Part shown: piece by piece, positions 52,083 through 60,424 of the stretch
How positions within the stretch are numbered: position 1 is the stretch's first letter
How the letters are laid out: the number at the start of each line of letters is the position of its first letter
From: Pseudomonas sp. TH41
GTDB lineage: Bacteria > Pseudomonadota > Gammaproteobacteria > Pseudomonadales > Pseudomonadaceae
Assembly (NCBI RefSeq): GCF_016650695.1
Contig: NZ_JAEKFH010000006.1
Span: forward strand, 310,001 to 374,000
DNA length: 64,000 nt
Direction: 5' to 3'
Program-made: the position numbers and the translations under genes
The notes under the pieces: generated by a model
The model's input: only the letters and a program-made list of their open reading frames with translations
Told to the model about the DNA's origin: nothing
Database searches by the model: none

Positions 52083-53240
52083 ATGAAGATCGTCATCGCC
52101 CCCGACTCGTTCAAGGACAGTGTCAGCGCTCAAGGCGTAGCAGACGCCATTGCCCTTGGACTCACTGAGGTGTGGCCCGACGCACAACTGATCAAATGCC
52201 CGATGGCCGATGGCGGGGAGGGCACCGTCGCGGCGGTGCTGGCGGCTTGCTGTGGTGAACTTCACCGAGCCGAGGTGTGCGGGCCGCTGGGCAAAACGAT
52301 CAATGCCGCGTGGGGCTGGTTGCCCGACAGCCACACCGCGATCATTGAGATGGCCGAAGCCAGTGGTTTGCAGTTGGTCCCGGTCGACCGCCGCGATGCC
52401 TGCATCAGCAGTACATTCGGCACCGGTGAACTGATTCGCGCAGCACTCGATGCCGGAGCGCAACGGGTGATTCTGGCGATTGGCGGCAGTGCCACCAATG
52501 ACGGTGGCGCCGGGGCAATGCAAGCCTTGGGCGTGAAGCTGCTCGACGCACAGGACCAGGAACTGCAACCTGGCGGCCTGGCGCTTGCGCAACTGGCCCG
52601 CATCGAGCTTGGCGATATCGATCCGCGTCTGGCCAAGGTGCAATTCGACATCGCCGCCGACGTCGACAATCCACTGTGCGGCCCCCATGGCGCCTCGGCG
52701 ATTTTCGGCCCGCAAAAAGGCGCAACATCCAGACAGGTCCAGCAACTGGATCATGCCCTTGGACACTTCGCCGAGCTGTGCGCCCAAGTCCTGAACAAAG
52801 ACGTGTGCAACGAACCGGGCAGCGGCGCGGCAGGCGGCCTGGGGTTTGCCGCCAAGGCGTTTCTGGGGGCGCAATTCAAGGCCGGCGTCGAAGTGGTTGC
52901 AGAACTGGTTGGTCTGGCCGAAGCGGTCAAAAATGCCGATCTGGTGATCACCGGCGAAGGCCGTTTCGATGCACAGACCCTGCGTGGCAAGACACCGTTT
53001 GGCGTGGCACGCATCGCTCACGAACACGGCGTGCCCGTCATCGTCATCGCTGGCACCTTGGGTGAGGGCTATCAACAACTGTATGCCCATGGCATCGATG
53101 CCGCGTTTGCCCTGGCGAGCGGGCCGATGACACTGGAGCAGGCCTGCGCCGACGCGCCGCGTTTGTTGCAAGAGCGGGCGACAGACATCGCTCGGGTCTG
53201 GCGGATGGCCGCCCGCACGGACTCAAGCGCTCGCCCATGA
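52083..53240 (+). CDS. glxK: Glycerate 2-kinase
   Basis: The 385-residue enzyme phosphorylates D-glycerate, feeding sugar-diacid or glyoxylate metabolism into glycolysis. GarK/GlxK features are IAPDSFKDSVSAQGVADAI at the start, MADGGEGTVAAVLAA, AIGGSATNDGGAGAMQALG and a Cys-containing NPLCGPHGASAIFGPQKGA. The start has TGGAGAATTCGC upstream. Context with cdaR and the MFS transporter supports glycerate or diacid use. Confidence 0.94.
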   Translation: MKIVIAPDSFKDSVSAQGVADAIALGLTEVWPDAQLIKCPMADGGEGTVAAVLAACCGELHRAEVCGPLGKTINAAWGWLPDSHTAIIEMAEASGLQLVPVDRRDACISSTFGTGELIRAALDAGAQRVILAIGGSATNDGGAGAMQALGVKLLDAQDQELQPGGLALAQLARIELGDIDPRLAKVQFDIAADVDNPLCGPHGASAIFGPQKGATSRQVQQLDHALGHFAELCAQVLNKDVCNEPGSGAAGGLGFAAKAFLGAQFKAGVEVVAELVGLAEAVKNADLVITGEGRFDAQTLRGKTPFGVARIAHEHGVPVIVIAGTLGEGYQQLYAHGIDAAFALASGPMTLEQACADAPRLLQERATDIARVWRMAARTDSSARP

Positions 53241-53267
53241 AACGCAAAAGATCGCAACGTTGAGAAT

Positions 53268-53394
53268 GTAGGAGCGAGCTTGCTCCGGGCGGCGTTCCGA
53301 CGATGAATTCGAAGGCGATGCGTTTTTTCAGGCAGTACGCGTTATCGTTCACGTCCATCGTCGGAACGCCGCCCGGAGCAAGCTCGCTCCTACA
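53268..53394. repeat. REPIN with extended, variant arms
   Basis: TGTAGGAGCGAGCTTGCTCC then GGGCGGCGTTCCGACGATG, inverted at 53355-53393. The core GCTCGCGA is replaced by CCGGGCGGCGTTCCGACG, symmetric in both arms. Spacer about 48 bases. Confidence 0.85.
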
Positions 53395-53444
53395 GGGGGG
53401 CGATTCAAATAATGGAGCTGCCGACCAGCTCCGGCCGAGCGCAC

Positions 53445-53804
53445 CTACTCAGGCGGGTCGACTTGATCCAGTACCCGATTGGCCGTGATCTCCGCCAGCA
53501 TGATGCTGTTGGAAATGCCCAGCAGGGCGTTGCGCGAACCACCGTCCAGAAGATCCACCAAGTGATGGACCATCACATCGACCGAGGCCAGCGTCTCGAC
53601 CAGATAAACCATCAGGGTTTCGGTCGTGGCTGCTGGGTCGACGGTGAACAGCGTGCTGGGTGTACGCGGCGTGGCTTTGATGTCGGCAGTCGAAGGGAAG
53701 TGAAAGTCGAGGGCGCGTTCGGCAGCCTCGTTGAGTTTGTTTGAATCGGGTTCGTACGGGGAAACCGGATCGGTGTCTGGCGGGTTGGGTGAAGGTTTAA
53801 TCAT
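53445..53804 (-). CDS. DUF6124-family small protein
   Basis: The 119-residue protein matches a Pseudomonas-specific family (formerly DUF3077): PNPPDTDPVSPYEPDSNKLN, EAAERALDFHF, a central segment TLFTVDPAATTETLMVYLVE, and a helical end with LLGISNSIMLAEITANRVLD. ATG 53804 follows GGAGCACGAAAT. These genes occur in several copies per genome and their function is unknown. The upstream region is unusually rich in inverted repeats (see next feature). Confidence 0.82.
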   Translation of the reverse strand: MIKPSPNPPDTDPVSPYEPDSNKLNEAAERALDFHFPSTADIKATPRTPSTLFTVDPAATTETLMVYLVETLASVDVMVHHLVDLLDGGSRNALLGISNSIMLAEITANRVLDQVDPPE

Positions 53805-53861
53805 ATTTCGTGCTCCAAACATGTGGAGCCGTCACCGAATCGCTGCTAAACGAATGGTGGC

Positions 53862-54033
53862 AGCTGTGCGCAGGTTAGCAGACCGGGGAGACACGAAACC
53901 GGCGCGCCCGAGGGCGCCCTGCGCACAGCTACCATGAAGTGCAGGCAACGAAATGACCTGACTGTTTGGAATGCAAATGCGCTTCGTGTCACCACGGGCT
54001 GCTAAACCCGATCACTGATGGTCAGTGACACGA
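53862..54033. repeat. Nested inverted repeats upstream of the DUF6124 gene
   Basis: AGCTGTGCGCAGG (53862-53874) pairs perfectly with CCTGCGCACAGCT (53918-53930), enclosing the smaller hairpins ACCGG...CCGG and GGCGC...GCGCC. Further out TCGTGTCAC (53984-53992) pairs with GTGACACGA (54025-54033). GCTGCTAAAC occurs twice (about 53842 and 53998). The run begins 58 bases upstream of the gene start and could be a structured leader or a regulator site. Confidence 0.6.
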
Positions 54034-54501
54034 ATCAAGTTACCGGGCGACCCCAAGGCGCACAAGCCGGCGGATTCTGGCGTAACCGTAGGCAATGACG
54101 CAAGGTCTTGTAGCTTTCATGAAGTAACCCTGAGCGGTTTTAAACAAACGCTCTGCGGCGATGTTGAAACAGCGAATTCACGCGGCCTAAACGGAAGAAC
54201 TGTCGCCCTGCGGTGGATTTTCTATCGGACCGACAGGCTTGAAACTTTGTTTTGTTTGTACTGGCCTCATCGCGAGCAAGCTCGGCTCCTACAGGGTTTT
54301 GCGCAATTTCTGTGGGGCTGTACAGATTTCCACCTGTCAACTCTGACAGTTTCGCAGTGTCTGAAAAAAGTGCTTACTTCGCTCCAACGTAGAACGGCGG
54401 GATGCAAATGGGTAGTGCCCGGTGGTCATCGGTCTGCATTTCAAACCTGGATGCCATGGCATGTTCCATGGCTGAACGTTGCGAAAACGGAGAGCGATAA
54501 C
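54034..54501. other. Gap without a supported gene; single REP unit at 54268-54294
   Basis: A frame is open across this stretch into the gene at 54502, but it has no ribosome site or protein-like composition. CATCGCGAGCAAGCTCGGCT at 54268 is a lone, slightly altered REP unit (an extra G in CTCGGCTCC). Confidence 0.55.
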
Positions 54502-55110
54502 ATGGCAGGTTCAGACAAAAAAGAACAAAAGCTTGCGTCAAGCGAGTCCGCCTTGGGCGGCGCCGAGGTATTGGTGGTTCAGGACCCGGACGTGTCTCAT
54601 TTTGTGATGCCCGGTAATCCGCAAGAGCCGGATCCCCGGACTTCCGTGAAGATCGAGTTCCTGACCTTCACCTTGCCAGAGGCTGAACCGTTGTGGACCA
54701 ATCCAATGGGAATCTTGTGGTGCAACTCATTGCGTTGGAATGCAGGCCAAACAACGTTTGGCGTCGAATACAAAATCCCTCCGAGCAAACTCCTGAAGGA
54801 GGGCGATGAGGTCAAAGTCAGCTGGAACGCCTACACGGACTTTGACAACCCGGTGCTGGTGCCCGCAGCGACAAAAGAAGCGACGTTCAGCAATATCACC
54901 AAAGAGCAGGCAGAAAACGGGATTGTCTGGCTCATCGAGCCCTACGTCACTCACATCCTTCCCACGTATACGAAACCTGCGCCGATTGGCAAAGGCGAAG
55001 TGACGTACACCATTACTGGAAAACCAGCGACACAGTCACCCACTAATACGGAGGTTGGCATGTTCGTGGGCGAAGGGAGCTGCAACATTCCACCACCACC
55101 CAACCCTTGA
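54502..55110 (+). CDS. Hypothetical protein, possibly beta-sandwich, next to the autotransporter
   Basis: The 202-residue product starts at ATG 54502 (site CGGAGAGCGATAAC). It has no signal peptide. It begins with a charged stretch, then alternating strand-like segments (VKIEFLTFTLPEAEPLW, EYKIPPSKLLKEGDEVKVSW, GKGEVTYTITGKP) that suggest a beta-sandwich, and ends in CNIPPPPNP. I do not recognise the family. It lies 175 bases before the autotransporter on the same strand; a functional link is only inferred. Confidence 0.6.
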   Translation: MAGSDKKEQKLASSESALGGAEVLVVQDPDVSHFVMPGNPQEPDPRTSVKIEFLTFTLPEAEPLWTNPMGILWCNSLRWNAGQTTFGVEYKIPPSKLLKEGDEVKVSWNAYTDFDNPVLVPAATKEATFSNITKEQAENGIVWLIEPYVTHILPTYTKPAPIGKGEVTYTITGKPATQSPTNTEVGMFVGEGSCNIPPPPNP

Positions 55111-55284
55111 GCGGGGGCTAGGCCAGTAACGCCATACGGGAAACGAGTGTCCCACGGGCACGCGTTTCCCGTGACGGCCGACTTTGGTTGTAGGGAGAAG
55201 TCTTTCGGATAAGTCCTACATCCGAACCAGGCGCCGTTCTATAGCCTGCGCGGCTTTCAATCATCGCTCGCCAATGGTGCCGTC

Positions 55285-57495
55285 ATGCCCACTGTTCAAT
55301 CGTTAAAGTTGCATCCGCTGTCTCGTGCCTTGAAGTTGCTCTCGGTCGCGCCCTTCTTGATGTTCTGTGAACAGGGTTATGCCCTGGTGCTTAACCCTGG
55401 GCAAGTTCTCGACATTGACGGCACCACGGCGCCCGATAAGTACGTGTTGAATGGCGAGTCGACCCTGAATGCCATTGGCGCGAAAGCCCGTGATATTCAG
55501 GTCTTCGATTCGACCCTTAACCTCACCACCACTACCGTAACGGCAACCGGTGCCAATGGCGTTCACTTGTCCGGCGGCAAGGCCAACATCGCAGCGCAAA
55601 GCTTTATCACAAGCGACCGCACCGGCCTCGTTCTCAGTCGCGATGTTAAGACGAATAAAGGCTCCAGCGCGACCGTGAAGGACAGCACTATCAATGGTGC
55701 CGCAGCCGGCGCTTCGGTCAATGGCCTAAGCGACTTGACCTTGGTGAACACCAAGCTCAACGGCACGGGCGTTTTCGGTGTAGGTCTACTTCTGTTCAAT
55801 GGCACTGCCAAGGCTACCGACAGTACGATTACTGGCGCCGTGCATGGGATCGAAATCAATGGCGATCCGAGCGTCAATGCCCCGAGTACTCTGGAACTGA
55901 ACCACACCGAGGTCATTGGCCTCAATGGTTCGGCGATCGTTGTCGACACTTCAGGTCTGGGGCCGGCCAAGGCCAATATCGCAGTGCTCAATGGCTCAAC
56001 ACTGGTGGCCAGCAATGGCATTCTTATGGACGTCCGAGAAGGCGCCGAAGGCAACTTGCGGGTGAACAATAGCGCGCTCATCGGCGATATCGTCGTGGAT
56101 GGCACGAGCGTCGCCAAGGTAACGTTGGAAAACTTCGCGACCCTGACGGGTCACTTGCAGAATGTGCAAAATCTGGCGGTCAATAGCGATGCCCGGTGGG
56201 TAATGGTGGGTGACGGCCAGGTTGGAAATCTCACCCTCGATGGCGGTGGCGTTCAATTTGGCAATCCGGGCCAATTCTTCAAGTTGTCGGTAGATAGCCT
56301 GTCGGGTGCTGGCGGCACCTTCTATATGCACAACAACTTCAGCACCGGCCAGGTCGATACGCTGACGGTTGCCGGGAACGCCAGCGGGAAGCATTTGATT
56401 GCGCTCGACAGCAGTGGCTCGGAACCGTTGACGGCCACCACCTCTACACCTGTGGTGCATATCGGTTCCGGCGATGCTCAATTCGCGCTGAAGGGGGGGG
56501 AAGTGGATCTCGGGACCTTCTCCTACGACCTGATCAAGCAAGGCAATAACGACTGGTATTTGAACACCGCAACCAAGGTGATCAGCCCAGGCACTCAAGC
56601 GGTTCTGGCCTTGTTCAATACCGCACCGACCGTTTGGTATGGCGAGCTCAGCACTTTGCGCAGTCGCATGGGCGAAGTGCGCATGGACCACGGCAAGGCC
56701 GGTGGCTGGATTCGCGCCTACGGTAACAAGTTTGACGTCAGCGCCAGCTCGGGGGTGGATTACAAGCAAACCCAGCAGGGCTTTTCGTTCGGTGCCGATG
56801 CGCCGTTGCCTATGGGTGACGGGCAGTGGCTGGTGGGTTTGTTGGGTGGTTACAGCAAGTCCGACCTGGACTTGAACCGCGGCAGCAGCGGTACCGTTGA
56901 CAGCTATTACCTGGGGGCCTACACCACCTGGCTGGATGAGCAGAGCGGCTACTACTTCGATGGCGTGCTCAAGTTCAACCGTTTCCAGAATGAGTCCGAC
57001 GTGAACCTGAGTGACGGCAAAAAAACCAAGGGTGATTACGACAACAATGGTGTCGGTGCATCCCTTGAGGTGGGTCGCCATATCAAGCTGGCTGATGATT
57101 ATTTCGTCGAACCCTTTACCCAGCTGTCGGGGGTGATCATTGAGGGCAAGGACTACGACCTGGATAACGGTCTTTCGGCCGAAGGCAGTCGCATGCGCTC
57201 TTTGCTGGGTAAAGCGGGTGCAACTGCCGGTCGTAACTTCAATCTGGGTGAAGGCAAGGTCGTGCAGCCCTATATACGCGCTGCCTATGTGCATGAGTTC
57301 GCCAAGAACAATGAAGTGAAGGTCAACAACAACGTATTCAACAATGACCTTTCCGGCTCTCGTGGCGAATTGGGCGTCGGTGTGGCCATGACGCTGACCG
57401 ACAAGGTCTCGATTCATGCCGATTTCGATTACAGCAACGGCGACAAGATCGAACAGCCGTGGGGTGCCAACGTGGGCGTGCGTTTTCTCTGGTAG
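55285..57495 (+). CDS. Autotransporter (type Va) with beta-helix passenger
   Basis: The 736-residue outer-membrane protein has a signal region of about 35 residues (to EQGYA), a passenger of about 400 residues of repeated strand/turn pattern (STLNAIGAKARDIQVFDSTL, DSTINGAAAGASV, NTKLNGTGVFG, DSTITGAVHGIEIN) typical of a pertactin-like beta-helix, and a C-terminal barrel from about GGWIRAYGNKFDVS to VGVRFLW, ending in the aromatic residue expected for barrel assembly. No protease or esterase triad is visible, so adhesion is likely but not shown. Two G-tracts (eight Gs at about 56496) could be slippage-prone. Confidence 0.9.
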   Translation: MPTVQSLKLHPLSRALKLLSVAPFLMFCEQGYALVLNPGQVLDIDGTTAPDKYVLNGESTLNAIGAKARDIQVFDSTLNLTTTTVTATGANGVHLSGGKANIAAQSFITSDRTGLVLSRDVKTNKGSSATVKDSTINGAAAGASVNGLSDLTLVNTKLNGTGVFGVGLLLFNGTAKATDSTITGAVHGIEINGDPSVNAPSTLELNHTEVIGLNGSAIVVDTSGLGPAKANIAVLNGSTLVASNGILMDVREGAEGNLRVNNSALIGDIVVDGTSVAKVTLENFATLTGHLQNVQNLAVNSDARWVMVGDGQVGNLTLDGGGVQFGNPGQFFKLSVDSLSGAGGTFYMHNNFSTGQVDTLTVAGNASGKHLIALDSSGSEPLTATTSTPVVHIGSGDAQFALKGGEVDLGTFSYDLIKQGNNDWYLNTATKVISPGTQAVLALFNTAPTVWYGELSTLRSRMGEVRMDHGKAGGWIRAYGNKFDVSASSGVDYKQTQQGFSFGADAPLPMGDGQWLVGLLGGYSKSDLDLNRGSSGTVDSYYLGAYTTWLDEQSGYYFDGVLKFNRFQNESDVNLSDGKKTKGDYDNNGVGASLEVGRHIKLADDYFVEPFTQLSGVIIEGKDYDLDNGLSAEGSRMRSLLGKAGATAGRNFNLGEGKVVQPYIRAAYVHEFAKNNEVKVNNNVFNNDLSGSRGELGVGVAMTLTDKVSIHADFDYSNGDKIEQPWGANVGVRFLW

Positions 57496-57591
57496 TTGCG
57501 TTCGCCAATGAAGCGGATTACGCCGGTTTTGGGGCCGGCGCAATTCGCAACCCGACGTTAGATGTTCATCAAAGTTTGCGGGCACATCGGC

Positions 57592-57849
57592 TCAGGTGTG
57601 TCCGATATTCCTCGACGGAGAACAGGCGATGTCATCAAACAAGTTATTGGAGAAGTGATAATTCACCCCCGCCTCGGTGCAGTTGAAGATCCGGCCAATT
57701 TCCCAGGAAAACTTGCCAGCGGCGCTCCACAGCAGCACTTCTTTCTCTCTAGCGGTCAGGATTATCGTCGTGGGTGGTTCGGGCTCCCCGTGCTGGAGTT
57801 GATTCGATGCGGCGGACGAATTGGCCGGGGCTGAATGGGTACGGTACAT
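57592..57849 (-). pseudogene. Truncated LuxR-type HTH regulator
   Basis: The 85-residue frame has a typical LuxR-family HTH start, ILTAREKEVLLWSAAGKFSW then EIGRIFNCTEAGVNYHFSN. It then departs to FDDIACSPSRNIGHT where relatives have a recognition-helix end and a further helix. There is no N-terminal signal-binding domain. The start at 57849 has a GGGAG site. It is probably a broken remnant; a small stand-alone HTH protein is possible. Confidence 0.6.
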
Positions 57850-58110
57850 ATCGGGGTCTCCCATTTGTCATCAATGATCGCGTGGGCACGGTAGAAACGT
57901 CCTACTTCACAGTGCTGTTCGCCGTGCAGGTGGCGGTAGGTTCGATTTATTTATATCGCGATTGAAAGATCCCGGAACCTGTCACATATGACAGTTGACC
58001 CTCCCTCTCTCCCTAACCCGTTGAAATTTTGCTGAAATTAAATGCCATGCTGGCGCGTTTGATGATTTGAGATAGGGTTGAGTCAGGAACTCGCGCGACT
58101 GGAGAAATAC

Positions 58111-59298
58111 ATGCGCTATTCAGGCTTGACCCAACGCATCGCCGGTGAAGGCGCCGCGGCCTGGCAGATACATAACCGCGCGCTGGAAATGCGCGAACAA
58201 GGCGTCGACGTACTGCTGCTATCGGTCGGCGACCCGGATTTCGACACCCCCCAACCCATCGTTCAGGCGGCCATCGACAGCTTGCTGGCCGGCGATACGC
58301 ATTACGCAGAAGTGCGCGGCAGCCGCGGCCTGCGCGACAGCATCGTTGACCGTCATCGACGTCGCAGCGGTCAGAGGGTAGAGGCCGACCAGGTGATCGT
58401 GATGCCCGGTGCCCAGTGTGGCGTGTATTCAGTCGCGCAGTGCCTGCTCGATCCGGGGGATGAAGTGATCGTCGCCGAGCCGATGTATGTGACCTATGAA
58501 GGCGTGTTCGGCGCCTGCGGGGCGAACGTAGTGCCGGTGGCGGTGCGGCCGCAGAACGGTTTTCGGGTCGATCCGGCGGATGTCGCGGCGCTGATTACGC
58601 CGAAGACTCGCGCTGTTTTGCTCAATAGCCCGAACAATCCCTCCGGCGCCAGTTTGCCGCTGCCGGTCTGGCAGGATCTGGCGTCGCTGTGTGTTCGTCA
58701 CGACCTGTGGTTGATCAGCGACGAGGTCTACAGTGAATTGTTGTACGAGGGCAAACACATCAGCCCCGCGAGTCTGCCGGGCATGGCCGAGCGCACCGCG
58801 ACCATCGACAGCCTGTCCAAATCCCACGCCATGAGCGGTTGGCGAGTGGGTTGGGTGATGGGGCCCAAGCCCTTGATTGACCATCTGGAGCATCTATCAC
58901 TGTGCATGCTGTTCGGCATTCCGGATTTTGTGCAGAAAGCTGCGCAAGTCGCGTTGGATGGGAACCTGCCGGAAGTGGCGTTGATGCGCGAGGAGTACCG
59001 CCAGCGCCGCGACCTGGTGTGTGCGAGCTTGAACCACTGTCCGGGTCTCCGGGTCATTCGGCCGGATGGCGGAATGTTCGTGATGGTCGATGTGCGTCAG
59101 ACCGGGTTGTCGGCTCAGCACTTCGCCGAGCGACTGCTGGAAGGCTATGGCGTATCGGTGCTGGCGGGGGAGGCGTTCGGGCCGAGTGCGGCGGGGCATA
59201 TACGGCTGGGGTTGGTGGTCGACCAGCTGAAACTGGCGGAGGCGTGCCGGCGGATTGCGTTGTGTGCGGCGGCTCTGTTGGAGGCGCGGCGGGCCTGA
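58111..59298 (+). CDS. PLP-dependent aminotransferase, class I/II
   Basis: The 395-residue enzyme has the fold-type I aminotransferase motifs: SVGDPDFDTP, GAQCGVYSVAQCLLDPGDEV, NSPNNPSGASLP (Asn for the cofactor), SDEVYSELLY, and SKSHAMSGWRVGW with the PLP lysine. ATG 58111 after ACTGGAGAAATAC was chosen; a TTG 33 bases upstream is in frame. The substrate is not clear; aspartate- or arginine:pyruvate-type activity are possibilities. It is convergent with the kgu operon. Confidence 0.88.
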   Translation: MRYSGLTQRIAGEGAAAWQIHNRALEMREQGVDVLLLSVGDPDFDTPQPIVQAAIDSLLAGDTHYAEVRGSRGLRDSIVDRHRRRSGQRVEADQVIVMPGAQCGVYSVAQCLLDPGDEVIVAEPMYVTYEGVFGACGANVVPVAVRPQNGFRVDPADVAALITPKTRAVLLNSPNNPSGASLPLPVWQDLASLCVRHDLWLISDEVYSELLYEGKHISPASLPGMAERTATIDSLSKSHAMSGWRVGWVMGPKPLIDHLEHLSLCMLFGIPDFVQKAAQVALDGNLPEVALMREEYRQRRDLVCASLNHCPGLRVIRPDGGMFVMVDVRQTGLSAQHFAERLLEGYGVSVLAGEAFGPSAAGHIRLGLVVDQLKLAEACRRIALCAAALLEARRA

Positions 59299-59324
59299 GG
59301 GATTTGTAGTGTTTGTGCCGGCCC

Positions 59325-59400
59325 CTTCGCGAGCAGGCTCGCTCCCACATTGGATCTGTGGCGTTCATAGATCCCCTGTGGGAGCGAGCCTGCTCGCGAA
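59325..59400. repeat. REPIN (GTGGGAGCGAGCCTGCTCGCGA variant)
   Basis: TTCGCGAGCAGGCTCGCTCC and its inverse, with CCTGC in place of CTTGC and GTGGG in place of GTAGG. It lies between the aminotransferase and kguD 3' ends. Confidence 0.9.
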
Positions 59401-59425
59401 AGCTATCTGACAAACGCCAAATCTA

Positions 59426-60403
59426 TCAAGCCTTCCACACAGCGCCATTCACCAAATTAGCCGGCCGCTCACCCGCCAGCGCCGCCAACAAATTCTCCAC
59501 CGCACACCGGGCCATCGCCTCCCGTGTCTCATGGGTCGCCGACCCGATATGCGGCGTCGCCACCACATTGTTCAACTGCAACAACGGCGAGTCATGGTTC
59601 AACGGCTCACGCTCGAACACATCCAGCCCGGCCGCGCGAATCTTCCCCGCACGCAACGCTTCAATCAGCGCCGCTTCGTCCACCACCTTACCCCGTGAAA
59701 TGTTGATGAAGATCGTCTCGGGACGCATCAATGCGAATTCCTCGGCGCCGATCAGCCCTTCGGTTTCCGCAGTCAACGGCAAGGTCAGGCACACGAAATC
59801 CGCCTGCTGCAACAGCTCCGGCAAGCTGCGGTACTGCGCGTTGAATCGCTGCTCCACCGCTGGTTTCGGTGAATGACTGTGATAGATCACCGGCATGCCG
59901 AACCCGAAATGCCCACGCTGGGCCAACGCTTCGCCGATGCGTCCCATGCCGATGATGCCCAGGGTTTTACCATGCACGTCGCTGCCAAAATGCGCGGGCC
60001 CGATGTTGCGGTTCCACTGCCCGGCGCGAACCATGTTCGCCAGTTCCACCACGCGCCGGGCCGTCGCCAGGATCAGCGCAAAGCCAGTGTCGGCGGTGGT
60101 TTCGGTGAGCACATCCGGCGTATTGCTCAGCAGGATGCGCCGCTCGGTCAGGTAGTCAATGTCGTAGTTGTCGACGCCCACCGAGACGCTGGCAATGGCT
60201 TCGAGATGGGGCGCCAGATCGAGTAACCCGGCATCCAGTTTCAGACTCGCACCGAGCAAGCCATGAGCGCGGGGCAGGGCTTCGCGCAGTTGCGCCAGGC
60301 CCTCGGCATTGAGCGTGTCGATCAGCGTCACCTCGGTCTGCTCATGCAGACGAGCCATCAGCAGCGGCGAGAGTTTTTTGTACAGAACGATCTGCTTTTT
60401 CAT
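59426..60403 (-). CDS. kguD: 2-ketogluconate / 2-hydroxyacid reductase
   Basis: The 325-residue D-2-hydroxyacid dehydrogenase has NAD(P)-binding GIIGMGRIGEALA, the substrate/catalytic Arg in ISRGKVVDEAALI, Glu in DVFEREPL and the catalytic His in PHIGSATHETRE. As the last kgu gene it most likely reduces 2-keto-6-phosphogluconate to 6-phosphogluconate. GhrB-type glyoxylate reductase is the general family. It follows kguT after 21 bases. Confidence 0.9.
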   Translation of the reverse strand: MKKQIVLYKKLSPLLMARLHEQTEVTLIDTLNAEGLAQLREALPRAHGLLGASLKLDAGLLDLAPHLEAIASVSVGVDNYDIDYLTERRILLSNTPDVLTETTADTGFALILATARRVVELANMVRAGQWNRNIGPAHFGSDVHGKTLGIIGMGRIGEALAQRGHFGFGMPVIYHSHSPKPAVEQRFNAQYRSLPELLQQADFVCLTLPLTAETEGLIGAEEFALMRPETIFINISRGKVVDEAALIEALRAGKIRAAGLDVFEREPLNHDSPLLQLNNVVATPHIGSATHETREAMARCAVENLLAALAGERPANLVNGAVWKA

Positions 60404-60424
60404 CTGAGTGATCTCAACATCAAT

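Noticed and set aside
55996..57585. A 529-residue minus-strand frame opposite the autotransporter
   Set aside because: No start context or domain; the + strand product has a full signal, passenger and barrel.
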